Of a stretch of 28,472 nt of DNA, positions 10,368-22,685 are shown piece after piece; position 1 is the stretch's first letter; every line of letters starts with the position of its first letter. The DNA is from Amphimedon queenslandica (taxonomy: Eukaryota; Porifera; Demospongiae; Haplosclerida; Niphatidae). The notes beneath the pieces were generated by a model, which saw only the letters and a list, made by a program, of their open reading frames with translations, had not been told where the DNA came from and searched no databases. The stretch is taken from the NCBI RefSeq assembly GCF_000090795.2, contig NW_003546366.1, positions 16,275-44,746 on the forward strand, in the 5' to 3' direction. A program made the translations under genes and the position numbers.

Positions 10368-10837
10368 CTTTACCTTTGTCTGCTCAGGTTGATTCTAAGA
10401 CACTCCCACTGAATTACTCATAAATAACAACTGCATCTATGCAACATTAAAATTACATCATATACCAAATATTCAAGCAAAAATTTGCTATTACAATTTT
10501 GCCATTGTAAAAACTAAACACATAAAAAGATTCAACACAATGTTTCATGCAATGTTTTACAAAAAATAGTCATACCTTTTTACTAATTTTTTTCATAATT
10601 ATTTTTAAAAAATTTTATTTTACTTCTTTATTATTTTTATTTTTTAAATTAAAAAAAAATTTATTGATAAAAAAAATTTTTTTTCTTATTTTTGTAATTA
10701 TTGGTGCAACTCAACATTTGAATACAAAAAAATGCATAATTACATTTCTACTAAATGGCAAAAATTGGGCATGATTCTAGCTGATAATAAGCAAAAAAGG
10801 AAGATATTAAATGTGGTGCATGCTCTTTGCAAAGTCA
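10368..10837. repeat. Spacer and upstream block of Ig array unit C
   Basis: Homologous to the other upstream blocks: ACTCCCACTGAATTACTC, then GATTCAACACAATG, then a long T/A-rich stretch at about 10575-10700, then a block starting GGTGCAACTCAACATTTG that also occurs at about 2320 and 8590. Open frames on the plus strand here are AT-rich or run antisense to the next gene's tail and are not supported. Confidence 0.55.
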
Positions 10838-12529
10838 TCAGTGGAGTGCATCAATGTTTTCATATTGTTTCTCTGTTGTTGGTAGACCAGAAATTTGTTC
10901 ATATTCTGGTGTCCGTGATGAGTAAGCTAAATTAACATCAACTGGGATATCTTTCAGTCTATCAATTGATCTACCTATAAAGTACACACAAACAATTCAA
11001 TATACTATGCAGTGTCTATGGTTAAACTAACTTTTATTGATGGATTTCTTATAAAAATAGCAACTGATGATGAAAGCAACTAATGCTGTTACTATAGATG
11101 AGATAATGGAACTCACAATCACTGATGAGACTGCTACAACAACATTACTACTGCATTCACCTATAACATTGTATAATAAGTAGAATACTTATGATATCAT
11201 TATGCTTACAAGATAAACTAGAAGCTACAGGTTGACTTGCTGTTATTATAATGGTCTGACTTCTATGCATAGAAGTATATGCAGTGCTAGAGCTACTACT
11301 AGTATTTGGTATTAATATAATGCTGCTGCTACTTGATCTACTGGTAGTTGGTATTGATATACTGCTGCTGCTACTTGATAAAAGTGCTATAAATTATTGA
11401 GATAAACCCAATTTATAGACTTAATTAGAATGACAGACCTTGATCAATTGTGACATTTACTTTTCCACTCTTAACAGATCCAGCTCTATTAGTGACTAAA
11501 CACTGGTATGCTCCTACATACTGTTGGGTGAGGGAAGAGATAGTGAGCTCAGAGTTAGAGGATTGTGTGATAACTGTGATATAAGGATCACTATTAGGAT
11601 CAAGTAATGAGTCATTATGTTCCCACTTCACATCAATGGAATTATCATAAGTTTCATATGTACAATTGATAATAACAGGTCCTGTTGTTTGATAAATATA
11701 AATAGAAACTGCTGGAAGGTCTGGCAAAGATAAACAATAACAAGTCAAATATTTAGATATGATAGCTCACTTAATGGTTGTACATTAACAGTGACTGTAG
11801 TTTCTCTGTTAATACCTGGTGAATCAATGTGTGTTATTCTACAAGTGTAATTACCACTAGCTGCTCTGTCAATATTTATTATATTTAAGTTTAAAGGAGG
11901 ATTATTAATGACAGGTGTTAGCTCACTAACATCACTATCATTAATCCATACATAACGTGGCATACCAGTATTACCAGGATTAGAACATGTTAATGTTAAA
12001 TTAGATCCTTCAGTGATATTAACTATGCTATCAGGTGATACAACTGGGTCTAAAAATACTATAATTTATAATTAAAGCATAATATTACAAATGCTTAACT
12101 CACCAAAATCTCCAAAAGTGATGATGCTTTGTTGACCAGCAGTTGATGATGAGCATGTTATAGTATCACCAACATTAACAACATCATCAGGATACTCCAG
12201 GCTCAGGAAGATAGTATCAGAAGTACTTGATAAATTAACATTTCCATTAAAGTCCCCATCATTCAGTACAGTACTGCCCTTCCTCCATACACCATCAGAA
12301 AAGGTAAAATAGTTGCCTTGATTAGTAAAGAACCTGCATTGAAGACATAATGGCTCTGTCAATGGTACATGGATGGTTCTATCATTTAAAATAAAAACAG
12401 AGATGACATCAGGAGCACATTGAGCCACAGTGAAACCTATAATAATGATGAAAAAATATTGCAATGAAAGATTTAGTTCTCACCTACAGACAAGAAGGTT
12501 ACCACCAAATGAGCAAGTATCATATTCAT
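10838..12529 (-). CDS. Ig-superfamily receptor, copy D, ITAM-like tail
   Basis: Predicted type I membrane receptor of about 463 aa. Exons from 5': 12484-12529 (signal peptide), 12104-12436 (Ig1), 11771-12058 (Ig2), 11439-11720 (Ig3), 11210-11386 (59-residue Ser/Thr-rich stalk), 11032-11160 (membrane span then FYKKS), 10838-10974 (tail, stop TGA at 10840-10838). All introns are phase 1 and Ig exon lengths equal those of B and C (333, 288, 282 nt). The stalk is longer than in B and C (40 and 43 residues), with internal repeats of SSS followed by I-x-IP. The tail has EYEQI, nine residues, then YENI. Ig cysteines and tryptophans are intact. It is an outermost gene of the array, facing OSTF1 across about 0.5 kb. 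The ligand is unknown. Confidence 0.83.
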
Positions 12530-13046
12530 CTTTAACTTTGTCTGTTCAGGTTGATTCTATCAGGCACTCCCACTGAATTATTCATAAAAACAACTGTAAA
12601 ATTACCTTAGTCAACACTAGATTTACTTGCAAACATAGTTTTATGCAACAGAGATCATTATTCTTAAATTAAAGTTATTATTATACCAGATATTGGAGCA
12701 AAATTGTATCATTGCAAGAACTGGCTTCTGAATTTACTAAATCTGAGTAGATTCAACACAATTTTTGTGCAACATGTCCAAGACAATGTATGTTCATACT
12801 TGTATGGTGGGAATAAAAACTTTTCACTGTTCAATAGGTTCAATATAACCTAGCACACTTGAAAAATTAATAATGGGCCCTATTATGATCATGCTACATT
12901 CTAGTGCTAAAATAATCAAGCAAAATAATAGTTATAATAAGATATTAATCTGCAATAAACACTAAGGATAATAATAATAATACACGATAATGATAATGAA
13001 CTACAAACACAAAAGATACTAAATAATAAAAATAAAAGTCAAAAAA
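12530..13046. other. Intergenic region between Ig copy D and OSTF1
   Basis: The first part repeats the Ig upstream block (CACTCCCACTGAATTA, later AGATTCAACACAAT at about 12749). The rest is AT-rich DNA without matches in the window. It probably holds the copy D promoter and the OSTF1 3' UTR. No exon or RNA gene was seen. Confidence 0.5.
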
Positions 13047-14647
13047 TTAATCGGAATCGTTTTCGTCACCATACTCATCCCCATTGGTTCCTATAAAAAC
13101 AAAAAAAAAATAATAGAATCAAAATAACTAATGCACATGTGAATTATATGTAAATCTGATACAACTAACAGTTGCATAAATCAACAATTACATGTATCAC
13201 ATGTACATACATACATGTACTACTACAAGATTTACCTAAATACATGTACACAGCAATGCATTAAATGACAATATGCAAGTCAATGAGGTATTTTCTAAAA
13301 TTACATACAGTAAGAAGGTAAAGAGAACATTTATGTCTTAGTAAGAAGAAATAGATGTCATCTATGCATGTAAGGTGATAAAACAATTTTAGCAATATTT
13401 TTCACTAATGCTCTTGTTACAACACATTCTCTGATGCATAAAAGTAATATTTTAAGAACTAACCAGACACAGTCTTTAAAAGACGTCCAACTTCAGGATG
13501 CTTTGATCCCAAGTCATACGGGAGCTGGTTCTCATTGTTACGTATCATTTTATTTGCTCCTTTATCAAGCAGCATCTCTACTATGACGTGATGTCCCTTC
13601 CATGCTGAATTATGTAACGGAGTGTCACCTAACTTGTTCTGTAGTGGGAAAGAGCACACATTATCATTTTATTCCATTTATAATACATGTACATATACAT
13701 GTATATACTGTAGTGTAGTGTAGCTCATAGTATAAAATTTGTGAATTTAAACTATTTTTGCAAATACATGTACTTGTGTATGCGTACATGACTACATGTA
13801 CAACTTAATGCATGTACATGTATAAACTTGTATAATGCATGTATAAACTTAATGCAAATATTTTCCAATCACAAGTGTAATTTTCCACGAAATAAAACTC
13901 CCATACAGTAATTGGCTATCATTATTATGTACTTACCTGTACATTGATTTCAACATTAGGAATAGACAACAATCGCTCAACACATTCTAGAAAAAAAAAG
14001 AAAAGAGAAAAAGATAAAAGAAAAGGAAGTGACATTTTAGGAAAGAGAGAAGGGAGAGAGGGCATACCAATATGGCCGCCGCTAGCAGCCCAGTGTAGGG
14101 CAGTAGATCCTGACTTATCCAGCCCATTAACTGACACTCTGTTTGCTAAACACTCTTCTAAGAACGGTAAATTTCCTACAAATGTCAACGAGTGTTATCA
14201 ATAACCAAAAGATAACAAAAAATGAATCACTTTCATTCCTTCTTTTATATGTACATACACTCTCCTTCACACCTTCCCCCCCTCTCCCCCCCCCTCTCTC
14301 CCTCTTTTTTTCATGTCTTACCTCTTTTTGCTGACTCATGCAAAGGGTTCTCAATACTTTCAGCTCCACTCTCAACTATAAAATAAATAAAAATAATTAA
14401 TAATAATAACAACTATAATGATCATGCACTCATGTTTGTCACTGAATCTTATTCTACTAATACAACAAAGTAAACATTGACATGTACGTGTAAATGCACT
14501 GCATGTGTACAGTATAAGCATAATGTAAACACATTTATGTACATGTGCATGTGCGTTTATCTATTCTAAGCTACAGTACATGTAGATGTACATGTACATG
14601 TACATGTATAATGATCTTACAAGTATGTAGGAGTGCCTCTCTCTACC

Positions 14648-14708
<61 letters not shown>

Positions 14709-15997
14709 TTACTGTAGTTTGAAGGCACAAGGCCTGTCTTTTTGTTACAGGTAGCTTTCCACCATCCGTCATCTCTCTATTAAAGAGAAAGCACACACAA
14801 TATACAGGTATGAATATATCAAATGTCACATGTACATGACTAATAATAATCAGTAGAAGAGGATCAATAACAATGTATTAATAAGGGAAAACCAAAACAT
14901 CAACAGAAAGCTAAATACATATACACCACAACAAGCAGTTAGCAATCTAATCTATCAGTTAACCAAAATTACTACAAATGTACATCAAATGTACATCACA
15001 TGTATAGTAGAAGCTTATATAGAAGATTTTATTTTAATGATTTTACTGTACATGTATCTGTGGTAAGAAATCAAATTGAAGTCTTAGTTATCTGATGATT
15101 GTATATCTTCTAAGATTCCCTAAGCAACAACTACTACTACTACTATAGTAAGGGAATACTCGTATGTGTTACTTATTAAGTATAATGGACAATTAGATAA
15201 ACCATTTAAAGCCATGGAAACAGTACTGATCCTATGGGCTCCATTATATTCCTCCTTAGTCTCTAAGCAACTCATATCTACTGATACTGTCCCTTCTTAA
15301 AGAGAGCCCCACTTAGCACGCTGTATAGATCACAGCAGTATAATATTCTATCAGATATTATTACATGTATATACTATACATGTACCATGCCCATACTACA
15401 TGCATATCTATCTATTACAGCATTATTCTAATACATGTATACGTCTTCTTTATTCCTACTAACCTTCTCAGATACATATATAGTGTCTCCTTCAGCAAAA
15501 GTAAGCTCATCTGCCTATAAAAAGATACACATTAATATCTAATCCATGTACACATGAGCATGACTACAAATACATGTACATTGTAAGTATATAAATGTAT
15601 CACAAATACTATAAAAGGGAATGGTAGAATGATTGCTACAAACCTGTTGTGCTGTATATGCATATATGGCCTTAAAAACTTGGACTTGACCTATTAGTAG
15701 ATACACATACAGTAAGTGGATGAGTCATTGTGTGTGAATGTAGTTAGTTTGAACTTTGAGTGTTAAATAACATACACATTATACACCATAAATTGTTACA
15801 GAAAGAAAACTCTCAATCAGAAATAAGATACACACACACACACACACACACACACGCCCAGTCACAATATAAACAGTGTCATTGTACAGTGCACATAGAC
15901 AAAATGGCCGACTATCAATGGCATACAAACACACACACACCTCCTGATGGAAGGACAAAGAATATAATTGATAAAGGGAGAGAGAGGGGAAGGAGAA

Positions 15998-16041
<44 letters not shown>

Positions 16042-16437
16042 CAAAATAAACATAATTTAAATGGACAAGGTTAGCAACATGCATCCAAATAAGGGAAATT
16101 ATTACACCACATAATCCAATTATCAAATCCAATCATGCATGTATTATAGTAAATATTAAAGAGCCAAAACTCAAAATAATAATAAATAAATAAATAGATA
16201 ATAATGAGGGACTACATAACACAAGTTGAACTTCACATAAATTAATTTTTATACTGATAATCGTGTCGATACATTACTTATCAATACGTCAATACATGCA
16301 TGTATACACATGTAATTTATTCTCAGTACTGTGTAAACACATTTACATGTACATGTCACGTCGCTACATATTATGAGAGAGAACATACCAGGCTTAGGTC
16401 TGGGGACTGGTTTAGGAGGAGGAGCTCTTTTTGACAT
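13047..16437 (-). CDS. OSTF1: Osteoclast-stimulating factor 1 orthologue (SH3 + ankyrin repeats)
   Basis: Small cytosolic adaptor; vertebrate OSTF1 has an SH3 domain followed by ankyrin repeats and is 214 aa, this model is 213 aa. Exons from 5': 16389-16437, 15644-15690, 15464-15514, 14713-14776, 14322-14375, 14068-14175, 13937-13986, 13464-13638, 13047-13090; all GT..AG with phases that join without a break. It begins with a proline-rich MSKRAPPPKPVPRPKP leader. The SH3 domain spans about residues 17-72: ALYxF-like AIYAY, DELTFAEGD, the WW pair in DDGWWKA, and GLVPSNY. Ankyrin repeats follow at about 78-195 ([36 protein letters not shown]). The acidic C-terminus ends NDSD as in vertebrates. 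Introns carry CT, GA and CA microsatellites. It is the parent of the truncated copy at 4562-5993. Confidence 0.95.
14652..14705. repeat. (CT)n microsatellite
   Basis: About 50 bp of nearly perfect CT repeats in OSTF1 intron 4, a few bases from the exon 4 donor on the minus strand. The truncated OSTF1 duplicate loses homology at the equivalent place, so the repeat may have been a breakpoint. Confidence 0.95.
15831..15855. repeat. (CA)n microsatellite
   Basis: About 12 CA units inside OSTF1 intron 1. Open frames through it are artefacts of the repeat. Confidence 0.95.
15977..16038. repeat. (GA)n microsatellite
   Basis: GA-rich tract inside OSTF1 intron 1, interrupted near its start and pure at about 16004-16037. 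Confidence 0.95.
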
Positions 16438-17727
16438 GATTCAAACTAAGAGAGAGAGAGAGAAAGAGGGAGAAACTCTTAAATACGTTGTTATACATGA
16501 AAGGAACTTCATGTCCTCTCTCTACTCACTTAGAGTATAGAGCTACAGACTAGAATCTAGAGCAACAAGACAGAAGGGCTTTTAGTTTTAGCTTGACAGT
16601 TTGAGATTTGAGACTTGAGAGTTTACACAGATCACGTGATCAACAGGGCCACGCCTATGCACAGGCCCCACCTACTAATTAATTAATTAATCTGGAGCTC
16701 CTCCTAGCAATAGTTAATGGAGCTCCTCCTTCTCCTCCTCCCCTCGTGTTCTGGGTAGACCCTTAGCACAAAGTGGAAGTGCGACGGCTCACCTCTTTAG
16801 ATAAGCTTACTCTCTCCCTCTCCCTCTCTCTCTGGAGCAAAAGTACCTCATCTTAGCAAGAATTGCTGCCAGGTTTTGTAACGTAAGTTTAATGCTTTAC
16901 AAGTTTTTTCCAATTCTAACAAGTCTGACATAATGTGTACTTTTGTATTTGTACATGCTTGCTTTTTAGCTCACTCCTTCTCTATTGGATTACATAAAAG
17001 CCGTTCCTTTTGTTCCTTCTCTCTAATAAAATAATTATAATGATTACCTTAGACTCTCCCTCCCTCCCCCTTCTCATTTTCACTTTCAGTTTATGCATGT
17101 ATATACATGTACATATACATCTGTTTATATCTTTAGTACTGATTGGTACTTTGCATGAAATATCATCATTCATACTTGGTAAATCCCCTCCTCTCTCTCT
17201 CTCTCCCCTTAATCATTCTTGTTTATGATCTGTATACCAAACACAAATCAATGGACTAGCGATGAATTACTATTATAATAAATGAGGCAAATGATAATTA
17301 AGAATGTATTGTAGGAGCTTGCTTTGATTTGTTTTATGATTGTCCACAAAAGAACCAACAATGACTATAAGGCACTATGCATGTGTAGTGACTAGCAGGA
17401 CATGTGCATGTACAGTAATAGCAGGGCATGTACAATTATGCATGTACATGTACATAAATACTGCATACTATACATGTACATGTATGCTCCATTTATCTGT
17501 TAGTATTTAATTCAGTCACACACACACATATACAGTGTATACTGTATACTTTCTATAATATATTTTTATTATTAGCACATGTACATAAATAGGATACATG
17601 CATGTGGTGTCATTCAATTCTAGCCAGTACACATTTGTATGGGATATATGCATGTACGTGATTTGTCTCTACATTAGCAGTTGTCTTTGTTTGTGGATAT
17701 GCAGGAACATATTTATACACACTGGTG

Positions 17728-17773
<46 letters not shown>

Positions 17774-18315
17774 AAGTACATGTAATTAGGTAGCTTTGTT
17801 TTAGAGGAAAGCAAAAATTGGCATACAGTTTTATATATGGATTTTAGTAGTACTACGTTTTTTGTTGCATATACTGATATTATGTATGGTGTTAATAGGC
17901 TAGGAATGGCATTATTGCTTGAAAAGCTTCAGCAGAATAGTATTAGTCTCACTAGAACTTTGTTTAGATAAGTAGTATTTTTTAGAAGAAAGTTCATGGA
18001 CTAATAGTGCAGTATTGTAGCAGTAATGTTTGATAGTAATTTTAATCTCACTTCTGAGAAAATTTCAGCTTTCCCAAAATATTCACACAATGCCCCTCCC
18101 CCTAATTATGTGTTTATCATAGCAGTGCTATTTATTGTTGTTAAAATGATGCTATTCATGTTCTAATAATAACAGTTCTCCTGTTACTTGTATAAACTAG
18201 TCTAGTTCGTTTTCACTTATTTCATCTTTCCTGTTATCATTACGAGTCCTGAGTTTGTTTTTCTTCATTTAGAGGGAAAGTCACCTTTAATTGAGTCATT
18301 CACTAGGGGCTAATC
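16438..18315. promoter_or_regulatory. Divergent intergenic region between OSTF1 and the LRRK-like gene
   Basis: OSTF1 reads left and the LRRK-like gene reads right from this 1.9-kb region, so it holds both promoters. A 12-bp palindrome centred on CACGTG lies at 16630-16641 (GATCACGTGATC), an E-box of the bHLH-zip type. The least AT-rich part is about 16620-16880. A possible noncoding first exon of the LRRK-like gene would end at 16882 (TAAC|GTAAGT) and splice to an acceptor at 18271-18272 after a pyrimidine tract (TTCATTTAG). Transcript data are not visible, so start sites are inferred. The rest is AT-rich with ACATGTACATGT clusters. Confidence 0.45.
17732..17769. repeat. (TG)n microsatellite
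   Basis: About 18 TG units in the intergenic region or possible 5' UTR intron of the LRRK-like gene. Confidence 0.95.
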
Positions 18316-21300
18316 ATGGCCACTCTGAGCAATGATGGTAAGCTAATTCACATTATCTACATGTGTATGAGTCACAATTTTTGTGTTTTTTTTGTTGCAG
18401 TTGTCAGTAGCTTTAATGACATGTAATATATGCCTAAATTATAATTATTTTGTACTTTGCATGTGTTACATGCTCAAATTCATGCAACAAGACGATGATT
18501 GCGTACTACAGCTAGATCACTTGTTTACTATCACTTTATTTTGAGATTTATATTATTATTATTATTAAGTCATGACTTACTATCATGTCTTTTAGTTGGC
18601 ACTCATTATCAGATTAAACTATCACTACTGCATAGAAATGATTACTAGCAATAATAATTATTTTCTAAATTTTTCTTATCCTTATCATGCATTATTATTA
18701 TTAACAATTATTATTATTACTACTATCACAGAAGTGGCTCGTTCTCTATACAAGGCATGCTCGGAAGGTAGCCACACTGACCTAACTCGACTACTCGATA
18801 CCCATCCATATGCCATGAGTCTCCTTGACATGACCAACAGACGTGACCCGCCCAAAGCGGTCGTAGAGAAGACCATATACAATGCTTGTCTAAAAGGACA
18901 CTATCGCGTCGTGAAGGAGCTTTTAAACTGCAACGTTAACCCGAATTCAAAGTGTGATCTCGGTACTCCTATGTATGCAGCCGTCATGGCCGATAGTCTT
19001 GAAGTGGTTAAGCTATTGGTGGACCGTGGGGCGGAGTACAGGCGAGTGGTTGGTGGGTTCAGTCCTGTATTTGCTTCCTGTGTTGAAGGACGGATGAAGA
19101 TACTGAGGTACCTGGTCAATGCCGGAGCTGATCTGAGGTGTATTAAGAACCCACCACTTGTATTCACTGCTTGTATGCAGGTAATCATTATAACAGTTTG
19201 ATCTACTCTTATTTTTATATCCACCTACATGTACTTCTCAATGTATTTCATAGTTGTAATGTGCCTATGAAATTAGACACAGTAGCAGTATGCATGTACA
19301 TGTACCTACACTGTATGGATAATGTGCTTATTATAATTATATGTAGTTGTTTCTAGTGTCAATTCATTCAAGTGTATGTTGATTAATATCGTTACTCAGT
19401 TTTGCATGTGTATGTCATGTGCCTCTAGTAATTAACTACATGTTCATTTAAGTACATGCAGTTTTAAAAGGCTTCCAACATTTATACAAGTACAATGATG
19501 AGCATTTGTTATATTTTTGCAGTATTAGCCTCAAATAAATAATGTTGATTTTAGAGGTCATTGTGTGTGATTTGGAACAATTTTAAATTCACATTTTTAT
19601 ACATCCATGATATAAACTAGGAATTCAAATGCATGAACATGTACATGTATATCACCTAATTACCTTGCTGTCACCCCTACTGTGTTGCCTCCAGTCTATG
19701 TCATGTGGCTGCTATTGTCACTCTTGCCTGTCTTCAGATAAAATATTACTTCCTCTGCTATTGATATGTAATGATTCTAATTGTCACGCGCAAATGCCAA
19801 ACTTTGGAGAATTAGACATTCTCACCTAACTCAATAATAATTATTACATGTATGATATATATACTGAGATGTTTGTTCTATTTATAATAATGCATGCATC
19901 ACATGTGTCATAATATTTTAGCCTTAAGGGGATGCTATTTTTAGTACTGACCTCATTCTCTGTTGATCAACTTGTTATTCATTACAACAACTGTCAGTGC
20001 CAATCCTCTAATAACTGATGCACTTATTTGTCAATCTCTTATCAGTACACTGTGACAACGGAAAGACTAATATTTAATAGGCTCTCCTATGAAGAATGTG
20101 TGTTACACATTATGCTGCATATAGTCTTGCTTTACAAAATGAGAGGATGAGCAGGCCATGATGTGACATTATACATGTACATTATATATTATAGTTTCTG
20201 ATGATGTATTATTGGCAAGAGTGTATAATGATGCATGTTATAGTATTGAGTATACTGTAGTCTTAGGCTACTCTATCTCTTGTATGTTCTTTGTTAATAT
20301 TTCCCAGGAATAAGCTACTTTTTGCCACAAAGGATTTCTTTGCCTTAAGATACATACACGTCTTCAATGCAGGAATAAAATTTGACCAAAAAGTCAGACT
20401 ACCAGTCAATTTATGCTTTATGCCATCTTCCTTTAATTGACAAGAAAGCCTACATGCATGTACATGTACATGTACATGTCACTGAAAACATGTTATGACA
20501 TTGACTGCTAATGTCATTCATAGTACTCATTATATGGCTATCAGTTTTCACAGTCTCTTTATACTTTCAGCATGTGCAATATCCAATTGACCTCTCTCTC
20601 TTTTCACATGCAGTGTCTATGTACACATCAGGTGCTTATTACGCTAACTGTGAAATGAATTGAATTTCTTTTAATGCATGAACACTCTTCATACTTGATA
20701 ATCCATGACAATGGTATACTTGTAATAATTATAAAAGTACATGTATGCTTAGTGTTGCATGTACACGTATTTTGATTAAAGCTAGTACTAGTAGGTTATA
20801 AATACAAATATTGGGCATCATATTATCACTCAGTACAGACCCTTGACTAGTTTCAGTCTTTGAATAATGCAAAGTTCATGCAACATATCTCCCTTGCCTA
20901 TAGTAGAGTAGTAATAATGATGATACTACATTGATAATAATGTCATTTTAATATTACTTTTATTATTGGCAATAATGAAAAAAGCTGCAATTACTTAATC
21001 ATATTTATTTTCAGGGTCACTTGGAGATATTCAAGTATCTCATGACTGAAACTGATTTCGATGTGAACTGGACGATAAATCAAGAAGATGCTGCTAAAGT
21101 TGACGGTAAAGATAGTTTATTATACGTAGCAGCATCGAGCAGGAGACTTGAAGTAGCCGACTACCTCCTGCAGCAAGGAGCCATCATAACTCAACTGATA
21201 ATATCACGTTTCTCTGACTTCATTAAAGACTTGCTTGCAAAGAGAGTCAAACCCAGTTCACATCAGAAGAACTCCGCAGGCGAGCCACTCGTCTCCGCCC

Positions 21301-22649
21301 GATGGAGGGAACTGGGTCTAGCCGAGCTGCCATGGAGTTTCCTGTCCTCTTTTAATACTCGACTCACGAAACTGGAACTGAGGGCAAACAGGCTTTCTAC
21401 GCTGCCCGAGGAGATCTTCCAAATGCCTAATCTTAAGACTCTTGATGTTAGTCAGAATATATTGCCAGAGCTATCACAAGATGTTGTACCTTGGAACTGT
21501 TTGAAGTAAGAGAGGAAAGGGAGGTGTGTGTGTGTGTGTGTGTAATTATAGGGTACACATACATTGTATGTTAGAGTAACCAATGATATATTTGAAGTAC
21601 ATGTACAGTGTATGTACATTTACATTTATATTGAAGTTGAGTGGATGTTAATGTCAATTCTTAACAAATTGGTTCATTTGTTCTATTGTACATACATGTA
21701 CATGTACATGTACACATACACAATCTTCTCTCATCTCAAATTACCCTTCTTTCTCCCTTTCTCTCTCTCCCTCTCTCTCTTTTTACAGTCTAACAGAGCT
21801 TGATGCTAGTAGGAATCAGATTTCTTATGCTCCTAGTGGCGTGTTCTTGCTCCCAAACTTGACATCTCTCAACCTTTCATACAACTTGCTTCAAAGACTA
21901 CCTGGTAACAAATGAATTGTATAATTATAATTACTAAGACATTTATAATTAATTTATAATTGAGCTTTGTACAATATGTTATTATTATTGTTATACATGT
22001 ACAGATGTACCTCTTTTACATGTAATTTTAATTTATTTTTATAATCAAACTTATATACAATCTGTTATTATTATTATTATGTAATTTTAATTTAGGTGAT
22101 CCAGAAGATGCCTGTCCTAATCTCACTTGGAGATGTGACCTCCTCAAGAAGATTGATTTGTCTCACAACAGACTCAGGACACTTCCTGATACTTTCAAGA
22201 GCCTCAGACGACTCAACACATTCACAGTTTCATACAACCACCTTCACTCGCTGCCCCCATCAATGGGTCTGGGCTGCATCAATCTTGTAAGCACATGTAC
22301 ATGTACATGTACTCCCCCCGGTATATACATGTACATGTACATGTACCTTCAGATGTACATGCATGTATAGTTTTAAACCCAACTTAGAGTCTTGGTGGTT
22401 TGTGGTTGGGCAATTATCTAGAAACTCTTAACTTTTTGGCAGCAAAGGTGCCCAGTGTATGTATGCCATTCTTCACATGTAAAAAACATGTAGTTATAAA
22501 CTATACATGTACATGTAATAGATAAACTACATTACATGTGTTGCCACTATGTTAGACTATTGAGCTATTGATGAGTTTTGATCAACATTGACATCAAAGA
22601 GTAACATCAATAATATTGTTATAATAATTTATTTTGTTATTATTATTTA

Positions 22650-22685
<36 letters not shown>

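Noticed and set aside
15779..16132. Open frames on both strands in OSTF1 intron 1
   Set aside because: Generated by CA and GA microsatellites; the translations are Ser-Leu, Arg-Glu or Thr-His runs.
18685..19224. Two minus-strand open frames opposite the ankyrin exon
   Set aside because: Antisense shadows of the clearly coding plus-strand exon 18732-19180.
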